Positions 18,401-26,612 of a stretch of 64,000 bases of DNA are shown one piece after another. The notes under the pieces were generated by a model. The model worked only from the letters and a program-made list of their open reading frames with translations. It ran no database searches and was not told the DNA's origin. A program made the translations under genes and the position numbers. How positions within the stretch are numbered: the stretch's first letter is position 1; every line of letters starts with the position of its first letter. Source of the stretch: Pseudoxanthomonas gei (GTDB lineage: Bacteria; Pseudomonadota; Gammaproteobacteria; Xanthomonadales; Xanthomonadaceae); the NCBI RefSeq assembly GCF_010119615.1, contig NZ_QOVG01000006.1, positions 1 to 64,000 of the forward strand, given 5' to 3'.

Positions 18401-21400
18401 ACTGCCCTCGCGGCCCTGTTGAACGCGTTGCGTGACAGCCTGCCCGAAGGTCGCGCCACGCCGATCACGGTCAACGATGCGGCGCAGACCTCCTACCCCG
18501 AAACGATGCCCGGCATCGAGCCGCCGGTATCGCCCGGTGAGGTCGAGCTGTCCGTGCACGACCTGTCGGCTTACTTCGGCCATGAAGCGCCATCCATAGC
18601 GGAAGGCGTTGCTGCCGACGGCGAGACGCAGGCGCTTGAGACAGCCGAAACGGCTGGCGACGAGCCTGTCTTCGAAGCGGAGGAAATCACCCTGGACGCC
18701 GGGGACGCTGCCTCGGGTGCCGCGGTCACATTCTACGACATGGAACTCATCTACGTGGGTCCGCCGGTCGAGCAGGCAGCTGCGGAACACGCCGAGCCCG
18801 CCGAGGCATCGGCAGAGCTCGATGCAACCGGCCTGGCAGCCGTCGATTCCGATGCGGTCGCCGAAGAGATGGGCGAAGCAACCAGCGAAGAAGCGCTGGC
18901 CGACTGGCTGCCTGAAGCGAGCGTCCAGGAAGAGAGCTCGTTTGCCGAGACGAGTGGCGCCGATGGCGACCTCGACGAGTCCGCAACCGGTCAGGTTGCA
19001 GAGATGGACATGACGGCCGAAGAGGTCACGGCCGAGGAAGTCACGGCCGAAGAAGCCACGGCCGAGGAAGTCACGGCCGAAGAAGCCACGGCCGAAGAAG
19101 CCACGGCCGAAGAAGCCACGGCCGAAGAAGCCACGGCCGAAGAAGCCACGGCCGAAGAAGTCACGGCCGAAGAAGCCACGGCCGAGGAAGCCACGGCCGA
19201 GGAAGCCACGGCCGAGGAAGCCACGGCCGAGGAAGCCACGGCCGAGGAAGCCACGGCCGAGGAAGCCACGGCCGAGGAAGTGACGGCCGAGGAAGTCACG
19301 GCCGAGGAAGTCACTGACGAGGCCGGCATCGAAGAGCCTGTGGTCGCTGGCGAAGCATTCGAAGTGCCACCGCCGGTCGAAGACGCCGCAGTGGAAGTAG
19401 CGGACGGGGTCGAATCCCTGGCCGCAGTAGCAGCAATGGAAACCGTCGAACCCCCGAGCGACGTCGCACCGGAAGTACCGGCAGTGGAGGCAGGGGTGGA
19501 AGAGACACGCGATATCGAGGCTGCGGGATCCGACGAAACGGTCGAGTCCGGCGGCGATGCAACGGAACTGGAAGATGCCGGGGAAGTAGAAACGATGGCC
19601 ATCGTCCATGCCGAGACACCCGCGCTTGCAGACGACGCGCTGGACTTCACCGAACTGGACAAGGACCTGGTCGACATCTTCGTCGAGGAAGGCAACGACC
19701 TGCTCGACCATTCCGACGGGCTGCTGGCAAAGCTGCGCGAAACCCCCGAAGACCGCTCGCTGGTCACCGGGTTGCAGCGCGACCTGCACACCATCAAGGG
19801 TGGCGCGCGCATGGCGGGGATCAACGCCATCGGCGACCTGGGCCACGCAATCGAATCGTTGCTTGAGCAGGTGGCCGCGCAGCGCATGGACCTGGACCAG
19901 GACAGCGTGCGCCTGCTCGAACGCGGCTTCGACGGCCTGCACGGCCTGGTCGCCAGGGTTGGCGCCCATCGCAAGGCGCCGATGCCGGTCGAGCTGATCG
20001 CCGAATTCGAGAACCGTGCACATCCGCAGGCCGCTTCCGCAAACGTCGAGGGCAGCGCGGCAAGCAGCGCGCCCGCCATCGTGCTGGCGCCGCTGTCCGC
20101 GCCGCTGGATACGGCGTTCCTTGGCGACGAAGAGAGCGTGCCAAACGCCGCCCAGGAACAGGTGCGCGTGCGCGCCGACCTGCTCGACCGCCTGGTCAAT
20201 CATGCCGGCGAAGTGGCGATCTACCGTTCGCGCCTTGAGCAGCAGCTGGGCGCGTTCCGCGGCGCCATGTCCGAGCTGGACCGCACCAACATCCGCCTGC
20301 ATGACCAGCTGCGCCGCCTGGACCTGGAGACCGAAGCCCAGATCGTCGCGCGTTACCAGCGTGAGCAGGACAAGCGCGATCCCACCTTCGACCCGCTCGA
20401 GCTCGATCGCTTCTCCACCCTGCAGCAGCTCAGCCGCGGCCTGGGCGAATCGGCCGCCGACATCACCGGCCTGCAAGGCGTGCTGGAAGAGCTCGCACGC
20501 CAGTACGACAGCCTGCTGCAACAGCAGTCACGGGTCAGCTCGGAACTGCAGGACGGCCTGATGCGCGCGCGCATGGTGCCGTTCGACGGACTGGTGCCGC
20601 GCCTGCGCCGCGTATTGCGCCAGGCCGCCACGGACACCGGCAAGCAGGTCAAGCTGCAGCTGGATGGTGCGCATGGCGAGCTGGACCGCAACGTGCTGGA
20701 GCGCATGACCGCGCCGCTGGAGCACCTGCTCCGCAACGCCGTCGCGCACGGCCTGGAGTCGCCCAAGCAGCGCCGCAAGAAGCACAAGCCCGAGGAAGGC
20801 ACGGTGCAGATCGCACTGCGCCGCGAAGGTGCGGAAATGGTGTTCCAGGTGTCCGACGACGGCGCCGGCATCGACCATGCCGCCATCCGCCGTCGCGCCG
20901 AACAGCGCGGCATGCTGCCGGCTGGCGTGCAGATGTCCGACACGGACCTGGAGCGCCTGATCCTGGAGTCCGGTTTCAGCACCTCCGACAGCATCAGCCA
21001 GCTGGCTGGCCGCGGCGTCGGCATGGACGTGGTCTACAGCGAAGTGCGCCAGCTCGGCGGCTCGCTGGAGATTGCTTCCGAGTCCGGCAAGGGCACCGTC
21101 TTCACCCTGCGCCTGCCGCAGACGCTGGCGGTCACCCAGGCGGTGTTCGTGCAGATCGGCGAGACCCAGTTCGCGGTGCCGGTCGCGGCCGTGGGCGGCG
21201 TCGGCCGCATCGCGCGCGACCGTTTCGAAACCGCCGGTGCGGTCTATGTCTACGGTGGCGAGGAATACGTGCTGCATGACCTGGGCACTCTCATCGGCCA
21301 GCCGCCGGCACGTGCCGAGGGCCAGCCGCAGGTGCCCCTGCTGCTGATCCGCGCCGGCGATCTGCGCGCCGCGGTGGCGGTGGACCAGGTGTTGGGCAAC

Positions 21401-21961
21401 CGCGAGATCGTGGTCAAGCCGGTCGGTCCGCAGATCGCCTCGGTACCTGGCATCTACGGCGCCACGATCACCGGCGACGGCCGCATCGTGGTGATCCTGG
21501 ACGTCGCGCCGCTGGTGCGTCGCCACATCCTGCAGCCCAACCTGTTCGTCACCGACACGCCTGCGCCGGAAGAACGCCGTGTGCCATTGGTGATGGTGGT
21601 CGACGATTCGCTGACCATGCGCAAGGTCACCGGCCGCGTGCTGGAACGCCACAACCTGGAAGTGACCGTCGCCCGCGACGGCGTCGAGGCCCTGGAGCGG
21701 CTGGAAGAACGCGTGCCCGACCTGATGCTGCTCGACATCGAAATGCCACGCATGGACGGCTACGAGCTGGCCACGGCGATGAAGGCCGATCCGCGCTTCA
21801 AGGACGTGCCGATCGTGATGATCACCTCGCGTACCGGCGACAAGCATCGCCAGCGCGCGATGGAGCTTGGCGTGCAGCGCTACATGGGCAAGCCGTACCA
21901 GGAACTGGATTTGATGCGCAACGTGTACGACCTGCTGGGGATTGCCCGTGTCCGCGAATGA
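15440..21961 (+). CDS. chpA: ChpA/PilL, multi-phosphotransfer hybrid histidine kinase
   Basis: This 2173-aa CheA-type kinase is the core of the twitching chemosensory system. Several histidine-phosphotransfer modules are visible, with candidate sites at His52 (YLHQVQG, divergent), Ser474 (RLLSEVAGALSM, serine in the His position), His751 (FHTLKGSGR), His920 (FHTMNGA) and His1450 (LHTIKGGAR). Then follow a CheA dimerisation region (about 1570-1700), HATPase (LLRNAVAHGLE near 1762, DDGAGID, GRGVGMDVV), a CheW domain (about 1890-2020) and a receiver with Asp2099 (LLDIEMPRMDGYE). Residues 1192-1291 are twenty TAEE[AV] repeats, unlike the rest. ATG 15440 has a poor Shine-Dalgarno and overlaps the stop of a 23-codon ORF (15372-15443) as ATGA, so coupling is possible. 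The stop lies inside the start of chpB. P. aeruginosa ChpA is similarly large. Confidence 0.95.
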   Translation: MSALREAMSHAVLGWVKPELDETLRLARAEVEIFAEDPSDTSRMDFCANYLHQVQGTLRMVELYAPAMVAEELELLARALQGKTTVDQDEACGTLMRGTVLLPDYLERLQSGHRDIPIVLLPLLNDIRAARGAPGLNESVLFAPDLEQPLPQEVPLPEVLSWQARQSRVGEAQDQLDQALAGWPEEGSPADANALGRAVNRLLESVEHIATRRMLWVASSVSEALREGVLQPSAALRQAYAGVSRAVRATQQEGTAGAAAPSQEPTRQLLYLVAQSPVRHAALDQLREAFSLDAESPSEAEIDHARGSVTGRNRALLDTVGTAVKEELLRIKDALDLHLRTGAEVGALQTQADELGNVADTLGMMGLGVARGVVVQQRDALREMIQGQRLADEGALLDIAGALLYVDASLDDQVARLGETAGGNEASSSESQRTVEVLAQEAIHNFAAAREGFVAFIETNWDHAELAQVPRLLSEVAGALSMLELPQPAAYLMGVRQYVAVELIGKRRIPGGQQLDTLADAMASLEYYLEALRERRPNRDEILDITRSSLEKLRYWPLPADESAASAPPVAAVAALSEIEIPAVASEEAEVAPMELSDEADTTDAAPVHEPVDAIAPEYDLPAAEAGSSPQELTDTDALEAQEVEEALLALDADAAALAETPEDASPEIAPIEMTAPEVIEAPAAAAAPASVYAAEQGGFDLGGNDIDDDIREVFLEEFDEEIVNLNQMLPQWKAATDNLERLRSIRRVFHTLKGSGRLVGATLLGEFSWKIENALNRVLDGSRPPSDAVIALLEHSTQVLPQLNAALRSQGTVTADLAGLQDLAERVGAGEEAFYVAPSQTSVVDEVDEVDESESASGFETTAIAFAPETEGTVATVDGVLREILETEVGAHLETVDAWLAQSQSTPRQADEGLLRAFHTMNGAFAMADVPEITDVTGAAEQYIKRVWATNEAPSSEGVAAIADSAHAIRRTVAALQSASPRIPAFTALAALLNALRDSLPEGRATPITVNDAAQTSYPETMPGIEPPVSPGEVELSVHDLSAYFGHEAPSIAEGVAADGETQALETAETAGDEPVFEAEEITLDAGDAASGAAVTFYDMELIYVGPPVEQAAAEHAEPAEASAELDATGLAAVDSDAVAEEMGEATSEEALADWLPEASVQEESSFAETSGADGDLDESATGQVAEMDMTAEEVTAEEVTAEEATAEEVTAEEATAEEATAEEATAEEATAEEATAEEVTAEEATAEEATAEEATAEEATAEEATAEEATAEEATAEEVTAEEVTAEEVTDEAGIEEPVVAGEAFEVPPPVEDAAVEVADGVESLAAVAAMETVEPPSDVAPEVPAVEAGVEETRDIEAAGSDETVESGGDATELEDAGEVETMAIVHAETPALADDALDFTELDKDLVDIFVEEGNDLLDHSDGLLAKLRETPEDRSLVTGLQRDLHTIKGGARMAGINAIGDLGHAIESLLEQVAAQRMDLDQDSVRLLERGFDGLHGLVARVGAHRKAPMPVELIAEFENRAHPQAASANVEGSAASSAPAIVLAPLSAPLDTAFLGDEESVPNAAQEQVRVRADLLDRLVNHAGEVAIYRSRLEQQLGAFRGAMSELDRTNIRLHDQLRRLDLETEAQIVARYQREQDKRDPTFDPLELDRFSTLQQLSRGLGESAADITGLQGVLEELARQYDSLLQQQSRVSSELQDGLMRARMVPFDGLVPRLRRVLRQAATDTGKQVKLQLDGAHGELDRNVLERMTAPLEHLLRNAVAHGLESPKQRRKKHKPEEGTVQIALRREGAEMVFQVSDDGAGIDHAAIRRRAEQRGMLPAGVQMSDTDLERLILESGFSTSDSISQLAGRGVGMDVVYSEVRQLGGSLEIASESGKGTVFTLRLPQTLAVTQAVFVQIGETQFAVPVAAVGGVGRIARDRFETAGAVYVYGGEEYVLHDLGTLIGQPPARAEGQPQVPLLLIRAGDLRAAVAVDQVLGNREIVVKPVGPQIASVPGIYGATITGDGRIVVILDVAPLVRRHILQPNLFVTDTPAPEERRVPLVMVVDDSLTMRKVTGRVLERHNLEVTVARDGVEALERLEERVPDLMLLDIEMPRMDGYELATAMKADPRFKDVPIVMITSRTGDKHRQRAMELGVQRYMGKPYQELDLMRNVYDLLGIARVRE
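19013..19312 (+). repeat. Twenty perfect-length 15-bp tandem repeats in chpA (TAEE[AV])
   Basis: Exactly 300 bp are made of 20 in-frame 15-bp units encoding TAEEA or TAEEV, giving a very acidic 100-residue linker (two Glu per five residues). Copies fall in blocks: units 5-9 are identical (GAAGAAGCC ends), units 12-17 are identical (GAGGAAGCC ends) and units 19-20 are identical. This block structure indicates recent slipped-strand duplication. The unit is a multiple of three, so copy-number change alters linker length without shifting frame. The tract lies between the phosphotransfer modules containing His920 and His1450. Confidence 0.97.
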
Positions 21962-23225
21962 TCCCGGCGTGCAAGCGGTGAACCCGGGCAAGCGCGTCGC
22001 GCTGCTGGCCCGTCCCGGCGCCGCGCGTGAACACCTGCGCATGGCGCTCGACGAGGCGGGTGCCTACGTCGTGCTCGAGGACGATCCCAACACCCTGGCC
22101 GAACTTGCGCTGGGCGAAGCCGCCCCTCAGGTGGTGCTGGTGGCGCTGGAAGCCGCCATCGAGGACAGCCTGGCGCGTTTCGACAGCGTGTTGCATGACC
22201 CGGCGGTGGCGGTGATCTTCGACGAAGCCGAACTGGCCGCACGTCGCGAAGGTTGGGAAGCCAAGCGCTGGGCGCGCCACCTGGCCGCGAAATTGAACGG
22301 CCACGCCGATGTGTTGCCGCCCGGCGGCGAGACCGACCACACGCGTCCGGAGCCGGGCTTGCCGACCACGCCCGCCCAGATCCATGCGGATGCGGCCATC
22401 GAGCCACACCTCGAGGAAGCGCAAAGCCTGGCGTTCGAGCTGCCGCGCGGCGGCCTGGAGCTGGTGCAGGAGGAAACGGGTTCGGACCAGTCGTTCGATC
22501 CGGAAAGCTGGAAGCCTGCTGCCGTGCCCCAGCACGATCGGGCCTTGAACGACGGCTTCGGCGAAGATTTCTCTGCCGAAGTACCGGTGCCTTCCGGACC
22601 GCCGCCGCTGCCCGTGGACGCAGGCAACGCCGCAATCAAATCAAGCGGATTGTCGCTGGAACTGGAATCCATGCATTCCAGCGCAGCCGGTCCCGTCGTG
22701 CGGGGCGCAGTCCTGCTGTTCGCCGGCATCGGCGGTCCCGATGCGGTGCGCAAGCTGCTGGCCGACCTGCCGCCGGACCTGTCGCGGCCGGTGCTGCTGC
22801 AACTGCGCTTGGATGGGGGACGCTACGACAACCTGGTCAAGCAGATGGGGCGCGTTTCCGCGTTGCCGGTGCTGCTGGCCAAGGCGGGTGAGAGCGCGGC
22901 AGCTGCCCATGTCTACGTCCTGCCCAACGACGTCGCAGTGAACGTGGAAGATGGCGTGGTGTCCTTCGGTGAAGGCGCGTTGCAACCGGAAAACCTGATC
23001 GCTTCGCTTCCCCCTGCCGACAGCGCAGTGCTGCTGCTGAGCGGAAGCGACCCGGCATTGGTGGACGCAGCCGTGGCACTGGCCGCAAAAGGGGCGCTGC
23101 TCGCAGGCCAGTCGCCGCAGGGCTGCTACGACCCCGCCGCATCCAAGGCATTGGCCGCGCAGGGCGGCCTGGTGGCCTCTCCCGGTGAGCTGGCCACGCA
23201 CCTGGCCTCGCGCTGGCCTGATTGA
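21948..23225 (+). CDS. chpB: ChpB, degenerate CheB-like protein
   Basis: This protein of about 425 aa lies where Xylella has chpB. The N-terminal 120 residues resemble a receiver-like fold (KRVALLARPGAAREHLRMAL) without the aspartate cluster. A low-complexity middle (about 125-235) leads to a CheB methylesterase-like C-terminal domain (about 250-425). In active CheB a catalytic serine sits in GxSTGG and a histidine in QHMP. Here these read FAGIGG (Gly260 in the Ser position) and QLRLDG, so the hydrolase looks inactive; an Asp remains in LLLSGSDPA. GTG 21948 was chosen because a GGGG Shine-Dalgarno lies 7 nt upstream; it overlaps chpA by 14 nt. TTG 21942 is possible. The role is probably structural or regulatory in the receptor array (inference). 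Confidence 0.8.
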   Translation: MSANDPGVQAVNPGKRVALLARPGAAREHLRMALDEAGAYVVLEDDPNTLAELALGEAAPQVVLVALEAAIEDSLARFDSVLHDPAVAVIFDEAELAARREGWEAKRWARHLAAKLNGHADVLPPGGETDHTRPEPGLPTTPAQIHADAAIEPHLEEAQSLAFELPRGGLELVQEETGSDQSFDPESWKPAAVPQHDRALNDGFGEDFSAEVPVPSGPPPLPVDAGNAAIKSSGLSLELESMHSSAAGPVVRGAVLLFAGIGGPDAVRKLLADLPPDLSRPVLLQLRLDGGRYDNLVKQMGRVSALPVLLAKAGESAAAAHVYVLPNDVAVNVEDGVVSFGEGALQPENLIASLPPADSAVLLLSGSDPALVDAAVALAAKGALLAGQSPQGCYDPAASKALAAQGGLVASPGELATHLASRWPD

Positions 23226-23271
23226 GCTGTCCCGACCCATTTGACGCAACAAAGAAATCCAAGGAAAGCTG

Positions 23272-23739
23272 ATGGCGAGTTCCAACGACGAAATCCGCGG
23301 CGTGCTGGTGCAGGCAGGCGAAGAGCGCCTGCTGTTGCCCAACGCGACCGTGGCCGAAGTGCTGGCCCGGGTGCCAGTGGAATCCATCGCCGACGCGCCG
23401 GCCTGGCTGCCTGGCCAGATCCGCTGGCATGGCTGGCAGGTGCCGCTGGTTTCCTTTCCGCAACTCAGCGGCCAGGGTAGCGAAAGCGTGGTCGCCAGCA
23501 GCAAGATCGTGGTGCTCAAGGCCTTGGGCGGCAGCGACGCCATGCCGTATTTCGCCCTGTTGACCCAGTCCTTCCCACGCCTGATTTCAGTACCGCGTGA
23601 CGGCTTGCTGGCTGACGCCACCGAGGAGGAATTGCCGCCAGGCGTGCAGATGCGCGTGCTGCTGGGCGATGAAGCAGCCTTGCTGCCCGACCTTGAGACG
23701 ATCGAGATCATGCTTGCGGACGCGCTGGCCGTCGTCTGA
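23272..23739 (+). CDS. chpC: ChpC, second CheW-like adaptor
   Basis: This 155-aa CheW-like protein is the last gene of the pil-chp operon. In P. aeruginosa ChpC is an accessory adaptor that connects extra signals to ChpA/PilJ. The sequence shows a CheW-type core: RGVLVQAGEERLLLPNATVAEVL (residues 9-31), then WLPGQIRWHGWQVPLVSFPQ (45-64), equivalent to the W-x-x-G...G-x-x-V-P-V-x-x-L region of CheW. ATG 23272 is preceded by AAGGAAAGCTG. A strong rho-independent terminator 45 bp downstream closes the operon. Confidence 0.88.
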   Translation: MASSNDEIRGVLVQAGEERLLLPNATVAEVLARVPVESIADAPAWLPGQIRWHGWQVPLVSFPQLSGQGSESVVASSKIVVLKALGGSDAMPYFALLTQSFPRLISVPRDGLLADATEEELPPGVQMRVLLGDEAALLPDLETIEIMLADALAVV

Positions 23740-23784
23740 AGCGAAGGCGCGTCGCCATGCGGCCATCCTCGACCATGCGAATGT

Positions 23785-23820
23785 AAAAAATGCCGGCGAA
23801 GTTGACGCCGGTTTTTTTTT
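23785..23820. terminator. Bidirectional rho-independent terminator after chpC
   Basis: A CCGGCG stem (23793-23798) pairs with CGCCGG (23806-23811) and is followed by nine T residues. On the other side it is preceded by an A6 tract (23785-23790), so it can also work on the minus strand. It ends the pil-chp operon and can also end the convergent sdaA transcript. Confidence 0.9.
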
Positions 23821-23941
23821 GCGCCGATGGCAGAAGTTGCGCCTCAGCGGCCCGCCTTCAGGGATGGTCGATCTCGATCAACGCGGACTGCTCGCGCTCG
23901 CCGCTGGAAATACGGCAGCGAACCGCAACATCGTCGGATCC

Positions 23942-24169
23942 TCAGTTGCCGGCCGCGTAGAAGATGTTCGCGTAGTCGTGGTACGAAACCGTCCACTGGC
24001 AAGGGGTCATATCGCGCGCCCCGTAAGTGGATTCGGCCTTGCCCCTGCACCAGAGCAACAGCTCACTGGCCTGGTTGATCGGACGATAGTCATTGAAGAC
24101 CTGGCTTCCCGGCGGCGGCTCCTGGACACACTTCAGGGCCGGGGCGAACGCCGTAAAAATGGCCGGCAT
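23942..24169 (-). CDS. Hypothetical 75-aa protein downstream of sdaA
   Basis: This is a small open frame, 45 bp after the sdaA stop on the same strand, that I do not recognise. Its ATG at 24169 has a good Shine-Dalgarno (AGGGA, 5 nt spacer). The product has three cysteines (residues 14, 41 and 57) and is rich in Tyr and Trp near the end (CQWTVSYHDYANIFYAAGN). It has no membrane segment and no known motif. An N-terminal extension from TTG 24202 is possible. The bidirectional terminator at 23785 lies about 120 bp beyond the stop, which fits an sdaA-linked transcript. Apart from this ORF, 23821-24214 holds nothing I can support. It could be a gene remnant. Confidence 0.45.
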   Translation of the reverse strand: MPAIFTAFAPALKCVQEPPPGSQVFNDYRPINQASELLLWCRGKAESTYGARDMTPCQWTVSYHDYANIFYAAGN

Positions 24170-24214
24170 GTACTTCCCTGGAGTACGGAACTGTCCGATC
24201 AAGTGCGCGGCATC

Positions 24215-25597
24215 TCAGCACTCGATGACATTCACCGCCAGCCCGCCTCTGCTGGTTTCCTTGTACTTGTCCTGCATGTCGCGGCCGGTGTCGCGCATGG
24301 TCTTGATCACCTTGTCCAGTGAAACCTTGTGCTTGCCGTCGCCGCGCGCGGCCATGCGCGAAGCGTTGATCGCCTTGACCGCGCCCATCGCGTTGCGCTC
24401 GATGCAGGGGATCTGCACCAGGCCGCCGATCGGGTCGCAGGTCAGCCCGAGGTTGTGTTCCATGCCGATCTCGGCCGCATTCTCGATCTGGCTGGAGCTG
24501 CCGCCCAGCGCGGCGACCAATCCGCCCGCAGCCATCGAGCAGGCCACGCCGACTTCGCCCTGGCAACCGACTTCGGCGCCGCTGATCGAGGCGTTTTCCT
24601 TGTACAGGATGCCGATCGCCGCAGCGGTGAGCAGGAAATCGAAAATGCCCTGCTCGGTGGCGCCGGGGCAGAAACGGTCGTAGTAATGCAGCACCGAGGG
24701 AATGATGCCAGCCGCGCCATTGGTGGGCGCGGTGACCACGCGGCCGCCGGCGGCGTTCTCCTCATTCACGGCAAGCGCGTACAGGTTCACCCAGTCCAGC
24801 GTGGTCAACGGGTCGCGCATTGCCGCTTCCGGCTTGCTGGACAGTTCATTGAACAGCGCAGGTGCGCGGCGGGTGACATGCAGGCCACCGGGCAGGGTGC
24901 CCTCCTGGCGGATGCCGCGGGCCACGCAGCTCTGCATCGCATTCCAGATCTCGCGCAGCCCGTCCTTGATCTCCTGCTCGCTGCGCCAGACCTTTTCGTT
25001 CTCGAACATCATCCGCGCGATGCTCAGGCCGCTGCTTGCCGATTTCGCCAGCAGTTCGTCGCCGCTGCGGAATGAATACGGCAATGCTGTGCTGTCGGCG
25101 ACGATGCGATCCGAGGCCGCGTCGTCCTGGTTGACCACGAAGCCGCCACCCACCGAGTAATAGTCGCGCGTGGCGATCACCTCGTCATGGGCGTCGAAGG
25201 CGGTAAAGCGCATGCCGTTGGTGTGGTAGGGCAGTTTCTGGCGCTTGTTCATCACCAGGTCGCGCTTCTCGTCGAAGCCCACTGCATGCCGACCGGCCAG
25301 CAGCAGCTTCTTCTCGCCGCGGATGCGCACCAGCGCGGCCGGGATCACGTCGGGGTCGATGAGGTTGGGCATATGGCCCTCGAGTCCCATCAGCACCGCC
25401 TTGTCGGTGCCGTGCCCGCGCCCGGTCAGTGCCAGGGAGCCGAACACCTCGGCGCGGATGCGCGCCACGTCCTGCAACCGGCCCGGTTCGTCGAGCCAGC
25501 GCGCCACGAACCGCGCCGCGGCCCGCATCGGGCCCACGGTGTGGGAAGAACTCGGTCCGATGCCGATCTTGAAGAGGTCGAAAGTGCTCACTGCCAT
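24215..25597 (-). CDS. sdaA: L-serine ammonia-lyase (iron-sulfur, single chain)
   Basis: This 460-aa enzyme deaminates L-serine to pyruvate and ammonia using a 4Fe-4S cluster. The alpha and beta domains are fused as in E. coli SdaA/SdaB. Signatures are [16 protein letters not shown] near the N-terminus, [18 protein letters not shown], and the cluster cysteines in [10 protein letters not shown] and [19 protein letters not shown]. The start [12 protein letters not shown] at 25597 matches the family; the frame upstream to 25666 was rejected. A TAGAAT box ends 7 nt before the ATG, suggesting a leaderless mRNA. It is divergent from a glutaredoxin-like gene 47 bp away. Confidence 0.96.
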   Translation of the reverse strand: MAVSTFDLFKIGIGPSSSHTVGPMRAAARFVARWLDEPGRLQDVARIRAEVFGSLALTGRGHGTDKAVLMGLEGHMPNLIDPDVIPAALVRIRGEKKLLLAGRHAVGFDEKRDLVMNKRQKLPYHTNGMRFTAFDAHDEVIATRDYYSVGGGFVVNQDDAASDRIVADSTALPYSFRSGDELLAKSASSGLSIARMMFENEKVWRSEQEIKDGLREIWNAMQSCVARGIRQEGTLPGGLHVTRRAPALFNELSSKPEAAMRDPLTTLDWVNLYALAVNEENAAGGRVVTAPTNGAAGIIPSVLHYYDRFCPGATEQGIFDFLLTAAAIGILYKENASISGAEVGCQGEVGVACSMAAGGLVAALGGSSSQIENAAEIGMEHNLGLTCDPIGGLVQIPCIERNAMGAVKAINASRMAARGDGKHKVSLDKVIKTMRDTGRDMQDKYKETSRGGLAVNVIEC

Positions 25598-25610
25598 GGG
25601 CGCTATTCTA
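25598..25610 (-). promoter_or_regulatory. Candidate leaderless promoter (-10) of sdaA
   Basis: On the minus strand TAGAAT (25610-25605) is followed by seven bases (AGCGCCC) and then the sdaA ATG. This spacing puts transcription start at or within a base or two of the A of ATG. The same TAGAAT-N7-ATG geometry occurs at algH. No convincing -35 hexamer was seen. Confidence 0.5.
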
Positions 25611-25644
25611 TGCCGCCTGTCCCCAAGACAGTTGTGTCGCAACA

Positions 25645-25890
25645 ATGCCGGAGCACCCCCTGTCACTGATCCTCTACCAGCGCGACGACTGCCACCTCTG
25701 CGACCTGGCCCTGGCGGTGCTGGCGGCCGTGCGCGCGCCCGAGTTCGACAGCGTGTTCATCGACGACGACGCGGCGCTGGAGGCGCGCTATGGCCTGCGT
25801 GTTCCGGTGCTGCGCAATGAGGCCACCGGCGCGGAGCTGGACTGGCCGTTCGACGTGACACGGCTGCAATCGTGGTTGCAGCCAGGCTGA
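25645..25890 (+). CDS. Glutaredoxin-like (DUF836) small thiol protein
   Basis: This 81-aa protein has a thioredoxin-like fold with the CxxC pair near the N-terminus ([16 protein letters not shown], Cys16 and Cys19), typical of the glutaredoxin-like DUF836 family. A cis-Pro segment follows ([10 protein letters not shown], residues 49-58). The length fits the family (about 80-90 aa). It is probably a cytosolic redox protein, but no substrate can be inferred. The gene is divergent from sdaA and convergent with a YceI gene; the 152-bp region after it shows no terminator I can support. Confidence 0.85.
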   Translation: MPEHPLSLILYQRDDCHLCDLALAVLAAVRAPEFDSVFIDDDAALEARYGLRVPVLRNEATGAELDWPFDVTRLQSWLQPG

Positions 25891-26042
25891 AAGCTCGTGC
25901 GCTCCAAGCTTGCATCCGTCCGGCAACTCAAAAGCGTTTTGGACCGGGCCTGCTTGGTTGTGTAGGGCCGGGCTTGCGCGGCGGAGCGAATTCGTGCCGG
26001 GACCTGCCGAGCAAGCGCGCTCAACGCGGTTGAAACAACCTG

Positions 26043-26612
26043 CTACTTCCCGGGTTTGAAAACGACCTTGGTGCTCACCGCGACCTCGTTGGGGATGCTG
26101 CTGGTATCTGCCCAGTCGCCACCGCCGACGCCGAAATCAAGCCGCTTCACCGTGGCCTTGCCGGCCAGCACGGGCTGGGCGCCCGGGGTCCAGGTGAACG
26201 TCAGGGTGACCGGCTTGCTGATGCCGTGCAGGCTGAGGATGCCGTCGGCCGCGTACTGGTTGCCGCCCAGCGAGCGGAATTTCGTCGCGGTGTAGCGCGC
26301 CTGCGCGAATTTCGCCACGTTGAAGAAGTCGCTGCCGGCCAGGGTGGAATCGCGATCGCCATTGCCGGTGCTGGCGCCGGCCAGCGGGATCAGTACGTCC
26401 AGTTTGGATGCCGCAAGCTTGGCCGGGTCGAAACTCAGCGTGGTGGTGAAGCTGGCGAACTTGCCGGTGAATACTTCACCGTCGTACTTGCTCGCGAACA
26501 CCAGGGTTGAACCTGGCGCCTGCACATAATCGGCCGCGAAGACGGGCGCGGCGGACATCATCGCGACCAGCGCGGCGGCGGTGAGGAGGGGAGAATTGAA
26601 ATTACGGGACAT
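26043..26612 (-). CDS. YceI-family periplasmic protein (second copy)
   Basis: This 189-aa protein belongs to the YceI lipocalin-like family, which binds isoprenoid lipids such as polyprenyl compounds or quinones. A Sec signal peptide (residues 1-27, cleavage after VFAA) leads to the YceI domain. The domain starts with a beta strand around STLVFASKYDGEVFTGKF and includes the signature F-F-x-V-x-x-F-x-x-A (DFFNVAKFAQARYTATKF) and LHGISKPVTL. It starts 11 bp inside the end of the cytochrome b561 gene, with AAGGAA 8 nt before the ATG, so the two are coupled as in the E. coli yceJ-yceI pair. Confidence 0.92.
   Translation of the reverse strand: MSRNFNSPLLTAAALVAMMSAAPVFAADYVQAPGSTLVFASKYDGEVFTGKFASFTTTLSFDPAKLAASKLDVLIPLAGASTGNGDRDSTLAGSDFFNVAKFAQARYTATKFRSLGGNQYAADGILSLHGISKPVTLTFTWTPGAQPVLAGKATVKRLDFGVGGGDWADTSSIPNEVAVSTKVVFKPGK

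Noticed and set aside
19013-19312. Could the regular repeats be a CRISPR array?
   Set aside because: The 15-bp units are contiguous with no spacers and are in frame within chpA.
16718-20521. A 1267-codon open frame on the minus strand across chpA, with GRGFLGRGFF-type repeats
   Set aside because: It is the antisense of chpA and of the TAEE repeat. High-GC codon use with G/C at the third position leaves antisense frames open. chpA has domains, motifs and operon context; this frame has none.
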